Below are positions 32,304 through 42,474 of a stretch of 64,000 nucleotides of DNA, piece after piece; position 1 is the first letter of the stretch; every line of letters begins with the position of its first letter. The stretch spans positions 37,774 to 101,773 of the forward strand of contig USJL01000004.1 in the NCBI GenBank assembly GCA_900555015.1, given 5' to 3'. Below the pieces are notes generated by a model that saw only the letters and a list, made by a program, of their open reading frames with translations, had not been told where the DNA came from and ran no database searches. This stretch comes from an uncultured Oscillospiraceae bacterium (GTDB lineage: Bacteria; Bacillota; Clostridia; Oscillospirales; Acutalibacteraceae). The position numbers and the translations under genes are program-made.

Positions 32304-33119
32304 TCAATCCCTCATCATTGAATTATAAATTATATCACCTGTTATGGCATCAATGCAGTAATAATAATAGTCTGCCACCAAATCTTCATCAAAAAAAGTA
32401 ACAGCATAATATGCATGTCCGCTGTCATTTGGATTATATAGTGTATTCCAAGCATAATACTGTTCACGCTTATCTTTAAATGCAACATCATTAATAGAGT
32501 AATTCATATCGGAATACAATTCATTATGCTTTTCATCTGCTGTTTCTATTGCAGATTTTTTTGTAACGGAAATCTGTTTTTTGTATATGGCATCATTATT
32601 TATATCACTGATACACCAAACAACATCGTTACCAAATTCATCTTGGCAAACAAAACCTAAAAGTATAGGTTCATCATCTATACTATACAATTTATATTTA
32701 CAAGCTATACTATTACTGTTTTCACAAACGGAATCTATTCTGATATCACTGTATTCCGATAAATCTATAGGTGATATATCGGCTAAATCAAAACTGTTCC
32801 AGTAATTATAGAAATCATTTCCGCTAATATGTTCTGTTTTAGTTACAGCGCCATAAACTGCAGTTGAATTTTCATTTTGCAAAACAACTTTATCATCATC
32901 AATTTCAATGCTTTTAACAGCATCCGGATTCATAGATTGTTTATAATCTAAATACATAGGACTGCCGACAGACCAACTGCTTATACTGTTGTTTTCATTA
33001 TTAACATTAGTATTTTTGCTACTGTAAAGAGGCTTAACAACAAAAGCAACAGCAATACACAAGCAAATCAGTAATATTAATGCGGATAAGGCAATCATCT
33101 TCCTTTTAGATTTCTTCAT
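32304..33119 (-). CDS. Unknown secreted or membrane-anchored protein with PepSY-like tail
   Basis: 271 residues. It has a basic start and a hydrophobic helix (MIALSALILLICLCIAVAFVV), with no clear lipobox, then an extracytoplasmic region. The C-terminus YYYYCIDAITGDIIYNS resembles the last strand of PepSY domains. The ATG at 33119 has GGTGG upstream; the longer frame to 33152 overlaps the -10 box. It forms a two-gene unit with the next membrane protein. Function unknown. Confidence 0.75.
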   Translation of the reverse strand: MKKSKRKMIALSALILLICLCIAVAFVVKPLYSSKNTNVNNENNSISSWSVGSPMYLDYKQSMNPDAVKSIEIDDDKVVLQNENSTAVYGAVTKTEHISGNDFYNYWNSFDLADISPIDLSEYSDIRIDSVCENSNSIACKYKLYSIDDEPILLGFVCQDEFGNDVVWCISDINNDAIYKKQISVTKKSAIETADEKHNELYSDMNYSINDVAFKDKREQYYAWNTLYNPNDSGHAYYAVTFFDEDLVADYYYYCIDAITGDIIYNSMMRD

Positions 33120-33150
33120 ACAAACCACCGTTAATACAATATTTAACATC

Positions 33151-33179
33151 ATAATATCATATCAAATTTATATTATCAA
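33151..33179 (-). promoter_or_regulatory. Promoter of the two-gene membrane protein unit
   Basis: Minus-strand TTGATA (33174-33179), 17 bases, TATTAT (33151-33156), about 30 bases before the ATG at 33119. Confidence 0.6.
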
Positions 33180-33193
33180 CATTAAATAAACAC

Positions 33194-33226
33194 AAAAAAA
33201 GAGAGGTATCAACTGAAACCTCTCTT
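33194..33226 (-). terminator. Terminator of tyrS
   Basis: A stem of about 9 pairs (33199-33207 with 33218-33226) around a 10-base loop, followed by seven T on the minus strand, 20 bases after the tyrS stop. Confidence 0.85.
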
Positions 33227-33247
33227 AAAATTCAGCAAGAAAATGAA

Positions 33248-34471
33248 TTACGCAAGTGTGAATTTATGAAATACTTTTTTACCTTTTTTCAAAATTAAAT
33301 CATTTTCAAAAATTGATTTATCATAGCTTGCATTTGCATCTGTAACTTTTTCATCATTAACAGAAACACCGCCTTGAGTAATAAGACGTCTTCCTTCGCC
33401 TTTTGACTTAGCAATATTTGCTTTAATCATCATATCAATAACAGAAATTTTACCGTCAACAAAATCATCATCAGAAAGAGCGGTGGACGGCATATTTGAA
33501 TTATCGGCACCGCCTGCAAAAAGAGCTTTTGCTGCGTTTTGAGCTTTAACAGCCTCTTCCTCACCGTGAATCATTTTAGTAAGCTCAAAAGCAAGCACTT
33601 CTTTAACTTGATTAAGCTGTGCGCCTTCAAATTTTTCATATTCTTTAATTTGCTCCATAGGAACAAATGTTAAAAGTTTCATACACTTAATAACATCATC
33701 ATCACCGACATTGCGCCAATATTGATAAAATTCATATGGTGATGTTTTTTCTGCATCAAGCCATACTGCACCTTTTTCGGTTTTGCCCATTTTCTTACCT
33801 TCGGAATTGGTAAGAAGTGTAATTGTCATAGCATTAGCGTTACCTTGCAGTTTTTTGCGAATAAGTTCCATACCGCCAATCATATTTGACCACTGGTCAT
33901 CTCCGCCGAACTGAAGATTACAACCGTATTTTTTATACAAAGTATAAAAATCATAACTTTGCATAATCATATAGTTAAATTCAAGAAACGAAAGTCCACG
34001 TTCCATTCTTTGTTTATAACATTCAAAAGTAAGCATTCTGTTAACGCTGAAACAAGCACCAACCTCACGAAGTACATCTACGTAATTAAGGTCAAGAAGC
34101 CAATCCGCATTATTAACCATCATTGCTTTTCCTTCGGAAAAGTCAATAAATTTAGACATTTGCTTTTTAAAGCAATCACAGTTATGTTGAATAATTTCAG
34201 GTGTAAGCATTTTACGCATATCGGTTTTACCGCTTGGGTCGCCAATCATACCGGTACCGCCGCCAATAAGTGCAATAGGCTTATTGCCTGCCATTTGAAG
34301 CCTTTTCATAAGGCATAACGCCATAAAATGGCCAACATGCAAGCTGTCGGCAGTTGGGTCAAAACCAATATAAAAAACAGCTTTACCGTTATTTATTAAA
34401 TCTCTGACTTCATCCTCATTTGTAATTTGAGCAATGAGTCCTCTTTCTTTTAATTCTTCATAAACTCCCAT
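33248..34471 (-). CDS. tyrS: Tyrosine--tRNA ligase
   Basis: 407 residues. The class I signatures are HVGHF (HIGH) near residue 46 and [11 protein letters not shown] (KMSKS-like). The tyrosine pocket segment [10 protein letters not shown] is present and an S4 RNA-binding domain ends the protein ([12 protein letters not shown]). It charges tRNA-Tyr. A CGGAGG ribosome site precedes the ATG. Only 74 bases separate it from recN, with no terminator, so it may be part of that transcript; there is no room for a T-box leader. Confidence 0.95.
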   Translation of the reverse strand: MGVYEELKERGLIAQITNEDEVRDLINNGKAVFYIGFDPTADSLHVGHFMALCLMKRLQMAGNKPIALIGGGTGMIGDPSGKTDMRKMLTPEIIQHNCDCFKKQMSKFIDFSEGKAMMVNNADWLLDLNYVDVLREVGACFSVNRMLTFECYKQRMERGLSFLEFNYMIMQSYDFYTLYKKYGCNLQFGGDDQWSNMIGGMELIRKKLQGNANAMTITLLTNSEGKKMGKTEKGAVWLDAEKTSPYEFYQYWRNVGDDDVIKCMKLLTFVPMEQIKEYEKFEGAQLNQVKEVLAFELTKMIHGEEEAVKAQNAAKALFAGGADNSNMPSTALSDDDFVDGKISVIDMMIKANIAKSKGEGRRLITQGGVSVNDEKVTDANASYDKSIFENDLILKKGKKVFHKFTLA

Positions 34472-34545
34472 ATTATATACATCCTCCGAAAAATAATTTA
34501 TTAATAAACTTTACAACACGTGCCGTTTTTTATTTTTGCTCAATA

Positions 34546-36222
34546 TTAATTCCCATTATTTGATTGCCTTAATAGTTCCTCAGCCGAATTCAAAAGAGAT
34601 TCCGTAATTTCCAGACCTCCCATAATTCGAGCTAATTCCAATTTTCTTTCTTCAAAATTAAGAGGCTTAACCTCTGTATATGTTCTTCCGTCGCCGGCAT
34701 AATGTTTTTCAATTAAATAATGCTCATCTGCCGCAGATGCAATTTGTGCCGAATGAGTTACTGTTATAACCTGCGTGTTTTTTGAAACATCATGCAATCT
34801 AAGTCCGATTTTTCTGCTTGCTCTGCCGGACACACCAGTATCAATTTCATCAAAAATCAAAGTATATACCGTATCATTTTTAGCAACAATACTTTTTATT
34901 GCAAGCATAATTCTTGAAAGCTCACCGCCTGAAGCAATTTTAGCAAGCGGTTTGGGCGGTTCACCGGGATTGGTTGAAATTAAAAAATCAATTTTATCAA
35001 ATCCGTTTGAAGTTAAATTGCCTTTTTCAAAATTAACAATAAAATCAATTTTAGGCATATCAAGAAACTCTAACTGTTCTTTAACGGACACTTCAAAAAG
35101 TTTTGCTGTTTTTTTTCGTTCGGCAGACAATTTTTCTGCTAAATTTACGGCTTTTTCTAAATACTCGTCATACAATTCCGATAATTTTTCAAGTTCATCA
35201 TCATTATATAAAACAGCTTCTTTTTGTTTTCTTGCATTTTCAAGAAAATCCAACATTTCTTGCTCAGTATTTCCATATTTTAAACTAAGTTTATATAGAA
35301 AATCAAGTCTTTCTTCAATTTCTTCTAAATCATTTTCATCAAAATCAATAGAATCAAGTTCTTTTTCAATTAAATCTTTAACTTCTTCAATAGTTTCACT
35401 TACATCTGTAAACTTAGAAATTATAGGATTATTTTCACTATCCGAAAAAGCTGTTTGAAGATTAGTAAGTGCCGATAAAATTAATGTTGAAGCACCTGAA
35501 TTTTCATCATCGCCGTTTAAAGAAAGCAACGCCATATTAAGTGCAGACAATATATTTTCAGCATTTTCAGCCAAATTTTTTCTTTTTATTAACGAATCTC
35601 GTTCGCCCACTTTAATATCTGCATTTTCAAGCTCATTAATTTGATAATTCAAAAGCTCAAGCTTTTTTTCTTTTTCTTCTTCATTAACAGTCAATGATTT
35701 TAGTTTTCGCCTTACAGTAATTAACTTATGAAAACTTTCTTTATATCTATCTAATAATTCTTTATTTTGCAAAAGCATATCAATAAACTGATAATGCAAA
35801 TCAGCATTAAGCAGTGCCTGACTGTCATGTTGACCATGAATATTTACAAGCATTTGCCCTATTTCCTTAAGCATGGAAACAGTTACCGAATTACCGTTTA
35901 ACTTGCAAACAGATTTACCGTTAGCACTTATCCTTCTGGTTATAAGCAATCCGTCATCAACAGAAACAGGTATTCCGAAATTTAAAATTTTATCAACGGC
36001 ATTTTGAGGAATATCATCAAACAATGCGGAAACAAAGCCGTAATCGGCTCCGTTTCTTACAAGTTCTTTTGAAGTACGTTCACCTAAAACAGCGTTAATA
36101 GAATCAACAACTATTGATTTACCGGCACCTGTTTCACCGGTTAAAACATTTAACCCCTTATTAAATTCAATTTCTGCCTTTTCAATAACGGCAATATTTT
36201 CAATATTAAGAGTTTTAAGCAT
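34546..36222 (-). CDS. recN: DNA repair protein RecN
   Basis: 558-residue SMC-like ATPase: Walker A TGETGAGKSIVVDSINAVLG at the N-terminus, coiled-coil middle (about 150-360), ABC signature ASGGELSRIMLAIKS and Walker B YTLIFDEIDTGVSGRA at the C-terminus. It acts early in double-strand-break repair. It overlaps argR by 8 bases, the same order as in Bacillus. Confidence 0.95.
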   Translation of the reverse strand: MLKTLNIENIAVIEKAEIEFNKGLNVLTGETGAGKSIVVDSINAVLGERTSKELVRNGADYGFVSALFDDIPQNAVDKILNFGIPVSVDDGLLITRRISANGKSVCKLNGNSVTVSMLKEIGQMLVNIHGQHDSQALLNADLHYQFIDMLLQNKELLDRYKESFHKLITVRRKLKSLTVNEEEKEKKLELLNYQINELENADIKVGERDSLIKRKNLAENAENILSALNMALLSLNGDDENSGASTLILSALTNLQTAFSDSENNPIISKFTDVSETIEEVKDLIEKELDSIDFDENDLEEIEERLDFLYKLSLKYGNTEQEMLDFLENARKQKEAVLYNDDELEKLSELYDEYLEKAVNLAEKLSAERKKTAKLFEVSVKEQLEFLDMPKIDFIVNFEKGNLTSNGFDKIDFLISTNPGEPPKPLAKIASGGELSRIMLAIKSIVAKNDTVYTLIFDEIDTGVSGRASRKIGLRLHDVSKNTQVITVTHSAQIASAADEHYLIEKHYAGDGRTYTEVKPLNFEERKLELARIMGGLEITESLLNSAEELLRQSNNGN

Positions 36223-36673
36223 TTTTTATTGTTTTCTCCAAATTATATGAAAAAGTTTCAGCGTCATTTTCAGTTTTACAAAGAACAAAAATAGTATCAT
36301 CACCTGCAATAGTACCGACAACGCCATCCCAATGCATTGAATCAATAGCGGCACATGCAGCATTTGCAGTGCCTGAAAAACACTTAACACAAACTGTGTT
36401 CATTGCATAATCAACACTGATAATGGATTCGTTGAATATTGCAGAAAACCTGCCTATAGAATTATCGTTAACATTCTTTTTTCCCAAAGAATATACATAT
36501 CTGCCTGATTTAGAGAGTTCTTTTACAAGACGCAGTTCACGAATATCACGGGAAATTGTAGCCTGAGTAACCTCAAAGCCTGAATTTTTTAGCCTAAGCT
36601 GTAATTCTTCCTGAGTTTCAACATCATTGTTATTAATAATCTCCAGCAACTCAGCTTGTCTTCTTTTTTTCAT
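36215..36673 (-). CDS. argR: Arginine repressor ArgR
   Basis: 152 residues with an N-terminal winged helix (TQEELQLRLKNSGFEVTQATISRDIREL) and a C-terminal hexamerisation/arginine-binding domain ending GTIAGDDTIFVLC. It is an arginine-dependent regulator of arginine metabolism. It starts directly after nadK and is in the conserved tlyA-argR-recN order, so the gene itself is controlled with housekeeping genes rather than with arginine genes. Confidence 0.94.
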   Translation of the reverse strand: MKKRRQAELLEIINNNDVETQEELQLRLKNSGFEVTQATISRDIRELRLVKELSKSGRYVYSLGKKNVNDNSIGRFSAIFNESIISVDYAMNTVCVKCFSGTANAACAAIDSMHWDGVVGTIAGDDTIFVLCKTENDAETFSYNLEKTIKNA

Positions 36674-37534
36674 TTAAACTCCCCTTTCAATAATTTTTTT
36701 CTTTAATATCTCATAAAAATTATCCGGTTTAATTTTAACAAGTTTAGCAGTATATTCTGACAATGAAATAACAATTTTTGTAGATTGTTTAATTTCAACC
36801 GGCTCTTCACCGTCGCAAGTCAAAATTGCACTGTTATCAACATCACTGACAATATGAACAACAAGCTCATTTAAGCTGTTTACAACCGTACTTCTTTCCA
36901 CCAAAGAATGAGGGCAAATCGAAGTTACAACAAAACAATTTAAATCAGGACTTAATACCGGTCCTCCTGCTGCAAGGGAGTAAGCTGTTGAACCGGTAGG
37001 TGTTGAAATTATTACCCCGTCAGCTCTGACATCAAGCAATTCCCTGCCGTCCGAAGTTAAATTAAAATTAATTAATCGAGAAAAATCGCCTCTGGAAACA
37101 ACGGCGTCATTTAAACAATGAAAAGTTTTTTCATTTCCGTTTTTGTCAACAACAGTTGCTTTAAGCATAATTCTTTTTTCAAGTTTGTAATCATTTTTTA
37201 AGACATTTAATAAAAGATTTACTTCATTTTTTTCAATACCACTTAAAAAGCCGAGAGTTCCGCCGTTAATACCCAGCGTCGGTTTGTCAAACATGGCTGC
37301 GTTTTTAGCAATTTTAACGGTTGTTCCGTCGCCGCCGACTGCAATAGCCATATCACAATTTTCAAAAAGCTCTTTTTCAGTTTCAAAAAACTTACAACTA
37401 TTTCCCGTAAATTTCTTATCATATTTCTTTAAAAAGCAAAGATTAACATTTGAACTTTCCAAAACATCAATAATTTTATCAACTATTTTACATGATTCAA
37501 TTTTATCAAAATTACCAAACAATGAAAAAATCAT
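36674..37534 (-). CDS. nadK: NAD kinase
   Basis: 286 residues with the GGDGT motif (AVGGDGTTVKIAKNAA), NGGTLGFLSG and SRVRADGVIISTPTGSTAYSLA-type NAD-binding region (seen here as DVRADGVIISTPTGSTAY). It phosphorylates NAD to NADP. The gene sits between tlyA and argR, an insertion relative to the Bacillus order but common in Clostridia. Its ATG overlaps the tlyA stop by 4 bases. Confidence 0.94.
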   Translation of the reverse strand: MIFSLFGNFDKIESCKIVDKIIDVLESSNVNLCFLKKYDKKFTGNSCKFFETEKELFENCDMAIAVGGDGTTVKIAKNAAMFDKPTLGINGGTLGFLSGIEKNEVNLLLNVLKNDYKLEKRIMLKATVVDKNGNEKTFHCLNDAVVSRGDFSRLINFNLTSDGRELLDVRADGVIISTPTGSTAYSLAAGGPVLSPDLNCFVVTSICPHSLVERSTVVNSLNELVVHIVSDVDNSAILTCDGEEPVEIKQSTKIVISLSEYTAKLVKIKPDNFYEILKKKIIERGV

Positions 37535-38337
37535 AATAATTCCTCATGAGATGTGTTAACCAAAGAATCTGCATTAACAGATTCTGAAACAAGTGGATTA
37601 TCTGACTTAACCAAATATATTAAGTATTCAATGTTTCCTTCAGGTCCTTTAATCGGTGAAAATTGCAATCCTTCGACCGAAAATCCGTTTTCAACAGCCA
37701 ATTCTATAATCTTGTTAACAACTTCCAAATGAACACTTTTGTCACGAACAACGCCCTTTTTACCTACCTTATCTTTACCAGCTTCAAATTGCGGCTTAAT
37801 AAGGCACACGGCTGTTCCGTTTTCAGACAAGAATTTATGTAAGTTCGGAAAAATATGTTTTAAAGATATAAATGATACATCAACCGAAGCAAAATCAATT
37901 TTATCTTTAATCTCTTCGTTCGTAACGTACCTGAAATTTGTTCTTTCAAGATTAACAACTCTTTCATCACAACGAAGTTTCCATGCAAGTTGACCGTAAC
38001 CTACATCTACCGAATATACTTTAATTGCACCGTTTTGAAGCATACAATCTGTAAAACCGCCGGTTGAAGCACCCACATCCATACAAATTTTACCTTTTAA
38101 ATCAATAGGAAAATTTTGCATTGCCTTTTCAAGTTTTAATCCTCCACGGCTGACATATTGAAGTGTTTTACCTCGAACCTCAAGCAAATCGTCTTCTTTA
38201 ATTTCAGTGCCGGCTTTATCTACTTTTTGATTATTAACATATACCTGACCTGCCATTATGATTGCTTTTGCCTTTTCACGGCTTGGAGCATATCCTTTTT
38301 CATACACAGCAACATCAAGCCTGACTTTTTTTGCCAT
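37531..38337 (-). CDS. tlyA: TlyA family rRNA 2'-O-methyltransferase/hemolysin-like protein
   Basis: 268 residues: an N-terminal S4 domain (RLDVAVYEKGYAPSREKAKAIIMAGQVYVN) followed by an FtsJ-type methyltransferase domain with the SAM-binding MDVGASTGGFTDCML. Homologues methylate 16S/23S rRNA. A good AGAGGTATTAA ribosome site lies inside the end of dxs, which it overlaps by 23 bases. Confidence 0.92.
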   Translation of the reverse strand: MAKKVRLDVAVYEKGYAPSREKAKAIIMAGQVYVNNQKVDKAGTEIKEDDLLEVRGKTLQYVSRGGLKLEKAMQNFPIDLKGKICMDVGASTGGFTDCMLQNGAIKVYSVDVGYGQLAWKLRCDERVVNLERTNFRYVTNEEIKDKIDFASVDVSFISLKHIFPNLHKFLSENGTAVCLIKPQFEAGKDKVGKKGVVRDKSVHLEVVNKIIELAVENGFSVEGLQFSPIKGPEGNIEYLIYLVKSDNPLVSESVNADSLVNTSHEELL

Positions 38338-40195
38338 TTAATACCTCTTCAATAATAGAATCTTTATCAAGTTTATACTTTTTCAACTGACTGTCAACAT
38401 TTGCCTGCTTAATGAATTCATCATTTACGGCAATGTGTTTAAAGCTAACATTCAATCCGTTTTCTTCAAGCATGCAACCAAAACTTTCGCCCACACTGCC
38501 TGATTTAACAGCTTCTTCAAAGAAAAGCACCTTTTTTACATTAGTAAGACAATTTAGTACATTATTGTCAATAGGTTTAATTTTATTTAATTTCAAAACA
38601 AAACAATTATCAACTTCATTGCATGCAGCAAGACAATTAGCAAATTCTCTGCCATAAGTTACCAAACAAACATCGCTGTCAATATTACCAAAAACATCAA
38701 AACTGTTTTTAGAGTATTCATAGCCTTCAATATTCGGTTCTTTACCCCTTGGATATCTTACTGCAACAGCTCCGTCAGTGTGGTAAATTGCTTCAATAAA
38801 CATCATTGAAAGTTCTTCGTAATTAACCGGGGCGAAAATCGTTAATCCGGGGACGGAATTTAAAAAGGAAACGTCAAAAACGCCTTGATGTGATTCACCG
38901 TCCTCGCCCACAAATCCGGCTCTGTCAATTCCGAAAACAACCTTTAAATTTTGCATTGCAACATCATGTATTAATTGGTCATAAGACCTTTGCAAAAATG
39001 TTGAATACACGGCAAAAACAGGAACCATTCCGTTTTTTGCAAGACCGCTTGAAAATGTTACGGCATGTTGCTCTGCAATTCCCACATCAAAAAATCTTTG
39101 AGGAAATTTTTCAGCGAAAGTTGCAAGTCCGGTACCCTCTGCCATTGCTGCAGTTACACAACAAATTCTGCTGTCTTTTTCAGCTAAATCACACATTGTT
39201 TTACCGAATTCGGACGAAAAGTTTTCTCCGGATGATAAAGGTTCACCGGTTTCGATGTTAAATTTACCGATTCCGTGAAACAACGTAGGGTTTTCCTCTG
39301 CAAAATTATACCCTTTACCTTTAATTGTATCAACATGAATTACAACTGAATGATTGTGAGCTTTTGCAGCATTAAGAACAGAAACAAGACTGTCAATATC
39401 ATGACCGTTAATCGGTCCGTAATATCTGAATCCTAAATCTTCAAAAAATGTTGAGTGATATACCCGTTTTCTGATTGTTGTATTAAGAACAGTTACAAAT
39501 TTATTGATTTTATCGCCTATTTTCGGCAATTTAGCAAGACATCTGCGAACTTTTGATTTAAAAGTGTAATATTTAGGAGATGTTCTGATTAAAGTTAAAT
39601 GTTTTGACATAGAGCCGACATTTTGACTTATTGACATATTATTATCATTAATAATTATTATTAAATTATCTTGCTCATCACCGCTGTTATTCAGCGCTTC
39701 ATAAGCCAAACCGCCGGTTAAAGCTCCGTCGCCTATTATTGCTATAACCTTACCTTTTTCGCCCTTAATTTTTTTTGCTTTTGCAAGACCTATTGCCTGG
39801 GAAATAGAAACACTTGAATGACCGCTTGAAAAAATATCGTGTTCACTTTCAACAGGTCTTGTAAAACCGCTGATACCGTTTTCTTGCCTTAATGTAGAAA
39901 ATTCATTTTTTCTGCCGGTTAAAATTTTATGAGTATAGCATTGATGGCCAACATCAAATACAATTTGGTCAAGAGGACTGTTAAAAACTTTATGAATAGC
40001 AACTGTAAGCTCAACCGTTCCCAAATTTGAAGCTAAGTGACCGCCATTTTTCGAAACGGTTTCTATTAAAAGCTCTCTTATCTCGCCACAAAGCGTATCT
40101 AATTCTTCACTGTTTAAATTTTTTAAATCTTTAGGGGAATTAACTCTGTCAAGAACAGACACATAATCAACTCTTTTCATTGCCAATTGCGGCAT
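38315..40195 (-). CDS. dxs: 1-deoxy-D-xylulose-5-phosphate synthase
   Basis: 626 residues. The thiamine-diphosphate site is AIIGDGALTGGLAYEALNN, followed by the transketolase Pyr domain with RFFDVGIAEQHAVTFSSGLA and the C-terminal transketolase domain. It makes DXP from pyruvate and glyceraldehyde-3-phosphate, the first step of the MEP isoprenoid pathway, and is next to ispA, which uses the products. The ATG overlaps the ispA stop (TAATG). Confidence 0.96.
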   Translation of the reverse strand: MPQLAMKRVDYVSVLDRVNSPKDLKNLNSEELDTLCGEIRELLIETVSKNGGHLASNLGTVELTVAIHKVFNSPLDQIVFDVGHQCYTHKILTGRKNEFSTLRQENGISGFTRPVESEHDIFSSGHSSVSISQAIGLAKAKKIKGEKGKVIAIIGDGALTGGLAYEALNNSGDEQDNLIIIINDNNMSISQNVGSMSKHLTLIRTSPKYYTFKSKVRRCLAKLPKIGDKINKFVTVLNTTIRKRVYHSTFFEDLGFRYYGPINGHDIDSLVSVLNAAKAHNHSVVIHVDTIKGKGYNFAEENPTLFHGIGKFNIETGEPLSSGENFSSEFGKTMCDLAEKDSRICCVTAAMAEGTGLATFAEKFPQRFFDVGIAEQHAVTFSSGLAKNGMVPVFAVYSTFLQRSYDQLIHDVAMQNLKVVFGIDRAGFVGEDGESHQGVFDVSFLNSVPGLTIFAPVNYEELSMMFIEAIYHTDGAVAVRYPRGKEPNIEGYEYSKNSFDVFGNIDSDVCLVTYGREFANCLAACNEVDNCFVLKLNKIKPIDNNVLNCLTNVKKVLFFEEAVKSGSVGESFGCMLEENGLNVSFKHIAVNDEFIKQANVDSQLKKYKLDKDSIIEEVLNGKKSQA

Positions 40196-41079
40196 TATTT
40201 ATTTCTGTTTACAAGCATTTTTGAAAGTTCGCTCAAAAATTCATTATTATCAAAAACATCAAGTAATTTAATTGCTTTTTCAGTTAACTCGGCAACATCA
40301 TTTTGCGCTTTTTCAATTCCTGTAATAGTTACATATGTTGTTTTGTCGTTTTCACAATCCGAGCCTACAGGCTTACCTAATATTTCACTGTTTCCGACAA
40401 CATCCAAAATATCATCTTTAATTTGAAAAGCAATACCCAAAGTATAAGCATATTTTGAAGCAGCGGCAAATTGCTTATCAGTTGCACTTCCTGCAATACA
40501 TCCCAAAAGACATGCAGCAGAAATTAATGCACCTGTTTTCAATTTATGAACAGACAAAATTTGACTTATATCAGGGTCTTCCTGTTCATATTTTAAATCT
40601 ATAACCTGACCGCCAATCATCCCGTTTACACCGCTGTTTTGAGACAGCAAACTAACGGCTTCAACTTTTTTCTCACTTGGCAAATCACTTTCGGTAATTA
40701 TTTGAAAAGCATGAGTAAGCAAGGCATCGCCTGCAAGAAGAGCTGTTGCTTCACCAAACTGCTTATGGCAGCTGGGTTTTCCTCTTCTGTAATCATCATC
40801 ATCCATACAAGGCAAATCATCGTGAATAAGGCTGTATGTATGAATATATTCTATTGCACATGCAAACGGAAGTGCTTTAGTTTTATCAAGACCCAACGAG
40901 TTTGCAAATTCCAAACAAAACACAGGTCTTAATCTTTTTCCTCCGTTAACAAGGCTGTATTTCATTGCTTCAACAACTTCATCCTGATTATCAAAACATT
41001 TCGGCAAATAATTAACTATGCCTTTTTCAACCATTTCAATATCATCGCCAAGGATTTTATTAAAATCTTCTTTATTCAT
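40195..41079 (-). CDS. ispA: Polyprenyl (farnesyl) diphosphate synthase
   Basis: 294 residues with both aspartate-rich motifs of trans-prenyltransferases: DDLPCMDDDDYRRG (first) and FQIKDDILDVVG (second). The length and sequence fit farnesyl diphosphate synthase. ATG 41079 has AAGGTG upstream; the longer frame starts at a TTG two codons earlier. It follows xseB by a few bases. Confidence 0.92.
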   Translation of the reverse strand: MNKEDFNKILGDDIEMVEKGIVNYLPKCFDNQDEVVEAMKYSLVNGGKRLRPVFCLEFANSLGLDKTKALPFACAIEYIHTYSLIHDDLPCMDDDDYRRGKPSCHKQFGEATALLAGDALLTHAFQIITESDLPSEKKVEAVSLLSQNSGVNGMIGGQVIDLKYEQEDPDISQILSVHKLKTGALISAACLLGCIAGSATDKQFAAASKYAYTLGIAFQIKDDILDVVGNSEILGKPVGSDCENDKTTYVTITGIEKAQNDVAELTEKAIKLLDVFDNNEFLSELSKMLVNRNK

Positions 41080-41090
41080 ATGCAAACACC

Positions 41091-41279
41091 TTAATTCTTG
41101 TTAATTTCAGTAATTTTTTGCTTTGCTTCGCTAAGCAATTTATTACAATACACAGAAAGTGCAGTACCCTCTTCAAACAATTTCATACTTTCTTCAAGAG
41201 ATACTTCGTTTTTTTCTAATATTAAAACTATTTCTTCAAGACGCTTTACAGCATTTTCATATGTTAAATTATCATTCAT
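41091..41279 (-). CDS. xseB: Exodeoxyribonuclease VII small subunit
   Basis: 62 residues with the family pattern LTYENAVKRLEEIVLILEKNEVSLEESMKLFEEG. It forms a helical pair that binds several copies to the large subunit. It overlaps xseA by 8 bases. Confidence 0.93.
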   Translation of the reverse strand: MNDNLTYENAVKRLEEIVLILEKNEVSLEESMKLFEEGTALSVYCNKLLSEAKQKITEINKN

Positions 41280-42474
41280 TTATATTTACCTCTGAAACAA
41301 CGCAATCAATGTTACCGTCGGCAAAAACAACGTTCAGTTCATCGCCGACTTCAACATCATTAGTTGATTTAACTATATTTTGATTTTTTTTACATACCGA
41401 ATAACCACGGGCCAAAACCGCAAGAGGACTTAAAGCATCCAGTTTACTTACAAGCAGTGAAAAATTATTTTCCAAACTTTCAACACTATACTGAAATGCA
41501 TCATTTACACGTCGGGAAAGAACAAGTAAATTATCCTCATACATACCAATCAATTCGCTGAAATCCGATAAAACATTTGAATTTGACAGCTCGTCCACTC
41601 TCTGCATTTCATCATTTAAACGATTGTTAATTAATGTATTGATCTTGTCCGACATAATCTTAATGTTACTTGTAAGAACAGATATATCTGGGCAAACAAG
41701 CTCTGCTGCTGCACTTGGTGTAGGCGCCCTTAAATCTGCCACATAATCACAAATAGTAAAATCTGTTTCATGACCTACAGCAGAAACAACAGGCGTTTTA
41801 CAAGCGATAACCGCACGTGCAACCTCTTCAGTGTTAAACGCCCACAAATCTTCAGCCGAACCGCCGCCTCTGCCAACTATAATAACATCTACATCTGGCA
41901 TTTTATCAAGCAATTCTATTGATTTAACTATATCATTACTTGCCGATTCACCTTGCACTGTTGTTGGAACTATAACAAGCTCTGCCAACGGATAACGGCG
42001 TGCGGTAATATTCTTAATATCCTCAACTGCCGCACCTATATTTGAAGTGGCAACACCGATTTTTTTAGGATATAAGGGTAACGGCTTTTTTATTTCATCA
42101 CTACAAACGCCCTCATTAAACAATTTTTCTTTTAATTGTTCAAAGGCGAGATTTAATGCACCTAATCCGTCGGGCTGCATATCATCAACATATAATTGAT
42201 ATTCACCGCTTTTTTCATAAACAGAAACCCTACCCCTACAAATCACCTTCATTCCGTTTTCCGGATTAAACTTGAGTCTCTGGGCATAAGATGAAAACAT
42301 TACAGCTTTTAACTGTGCCTTATCATCTTTAAGTGTAAAATACATATGTCCGGAACGGTAGTAGTGGGTAAAATTAGAAATTTCTCCGCTTATGTAAAGA
42401 TTATTTAAAGGCACATTCTCATCGAATATCGCCTTAATATACATGTTTAACTGTGATACATTAATTACATTCAT
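41272..42474 (-). CDS. xseA: Exodeoxyribonuclease VII large subunit
   Basis: 400 residues: an N-terminal OB fold (NLYISGEISNFTHYYRSGHMYFTLKDD), the catalytic domain with VGRGGGSAEDLWAFN and SAVGHETDFTICDYVADLRAPTPSAAAEL, then a coiled-coil region and a short C-terminal tail. It degrades single-stranded DNA. It overlaps the upstream M22-like gene by 4 bases. Confidence 0.95.
   Translation of the reverse strand: MNVINVSQLNMYIKAIFDENVPLNNLYISGEISNFTHYYRSGHMYFTLKDDKAQLKAVMFSSYAQRLKFNPENGMKVICRGRVSVYEKSGEYQLYVDDMQPDGLGALNLAFEQLKEKLFNEGVCSDEIKKPLPLYPKKIGVATSNIGAAVEDIKNITARRYPLAELVIVPTTVQGESASNDIVKSIELLDKMPDVDVIIVGRGGGSAEDLWAFNTEEVARAVIACKTPVVSAVGHETDFTICDYVADLRAPTPSAAAELVCPDISVLTSNIKIMSDKINTLINNRLNDEMQRVDELSNSNVLSDFSELIGMYEDNLLVLSRRVNDAFQYSVESLENNFSLLVSKLDALSPLAVLARGYSVCKKNQNIVKSTNDVEVGDELNVVFADGNIDCVVSEVNINE

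Noticed and set aside
34472..34545. T-box leader for tyrS
   Set aside because: Only 74 bases separate it from recN and no T-box stem or antiterminator is visible.
34775..35458. Long plus-strand open frame opposite recN
   Set aside because: Antisense shadow with serine/leucine-rich composition and no family motifs.
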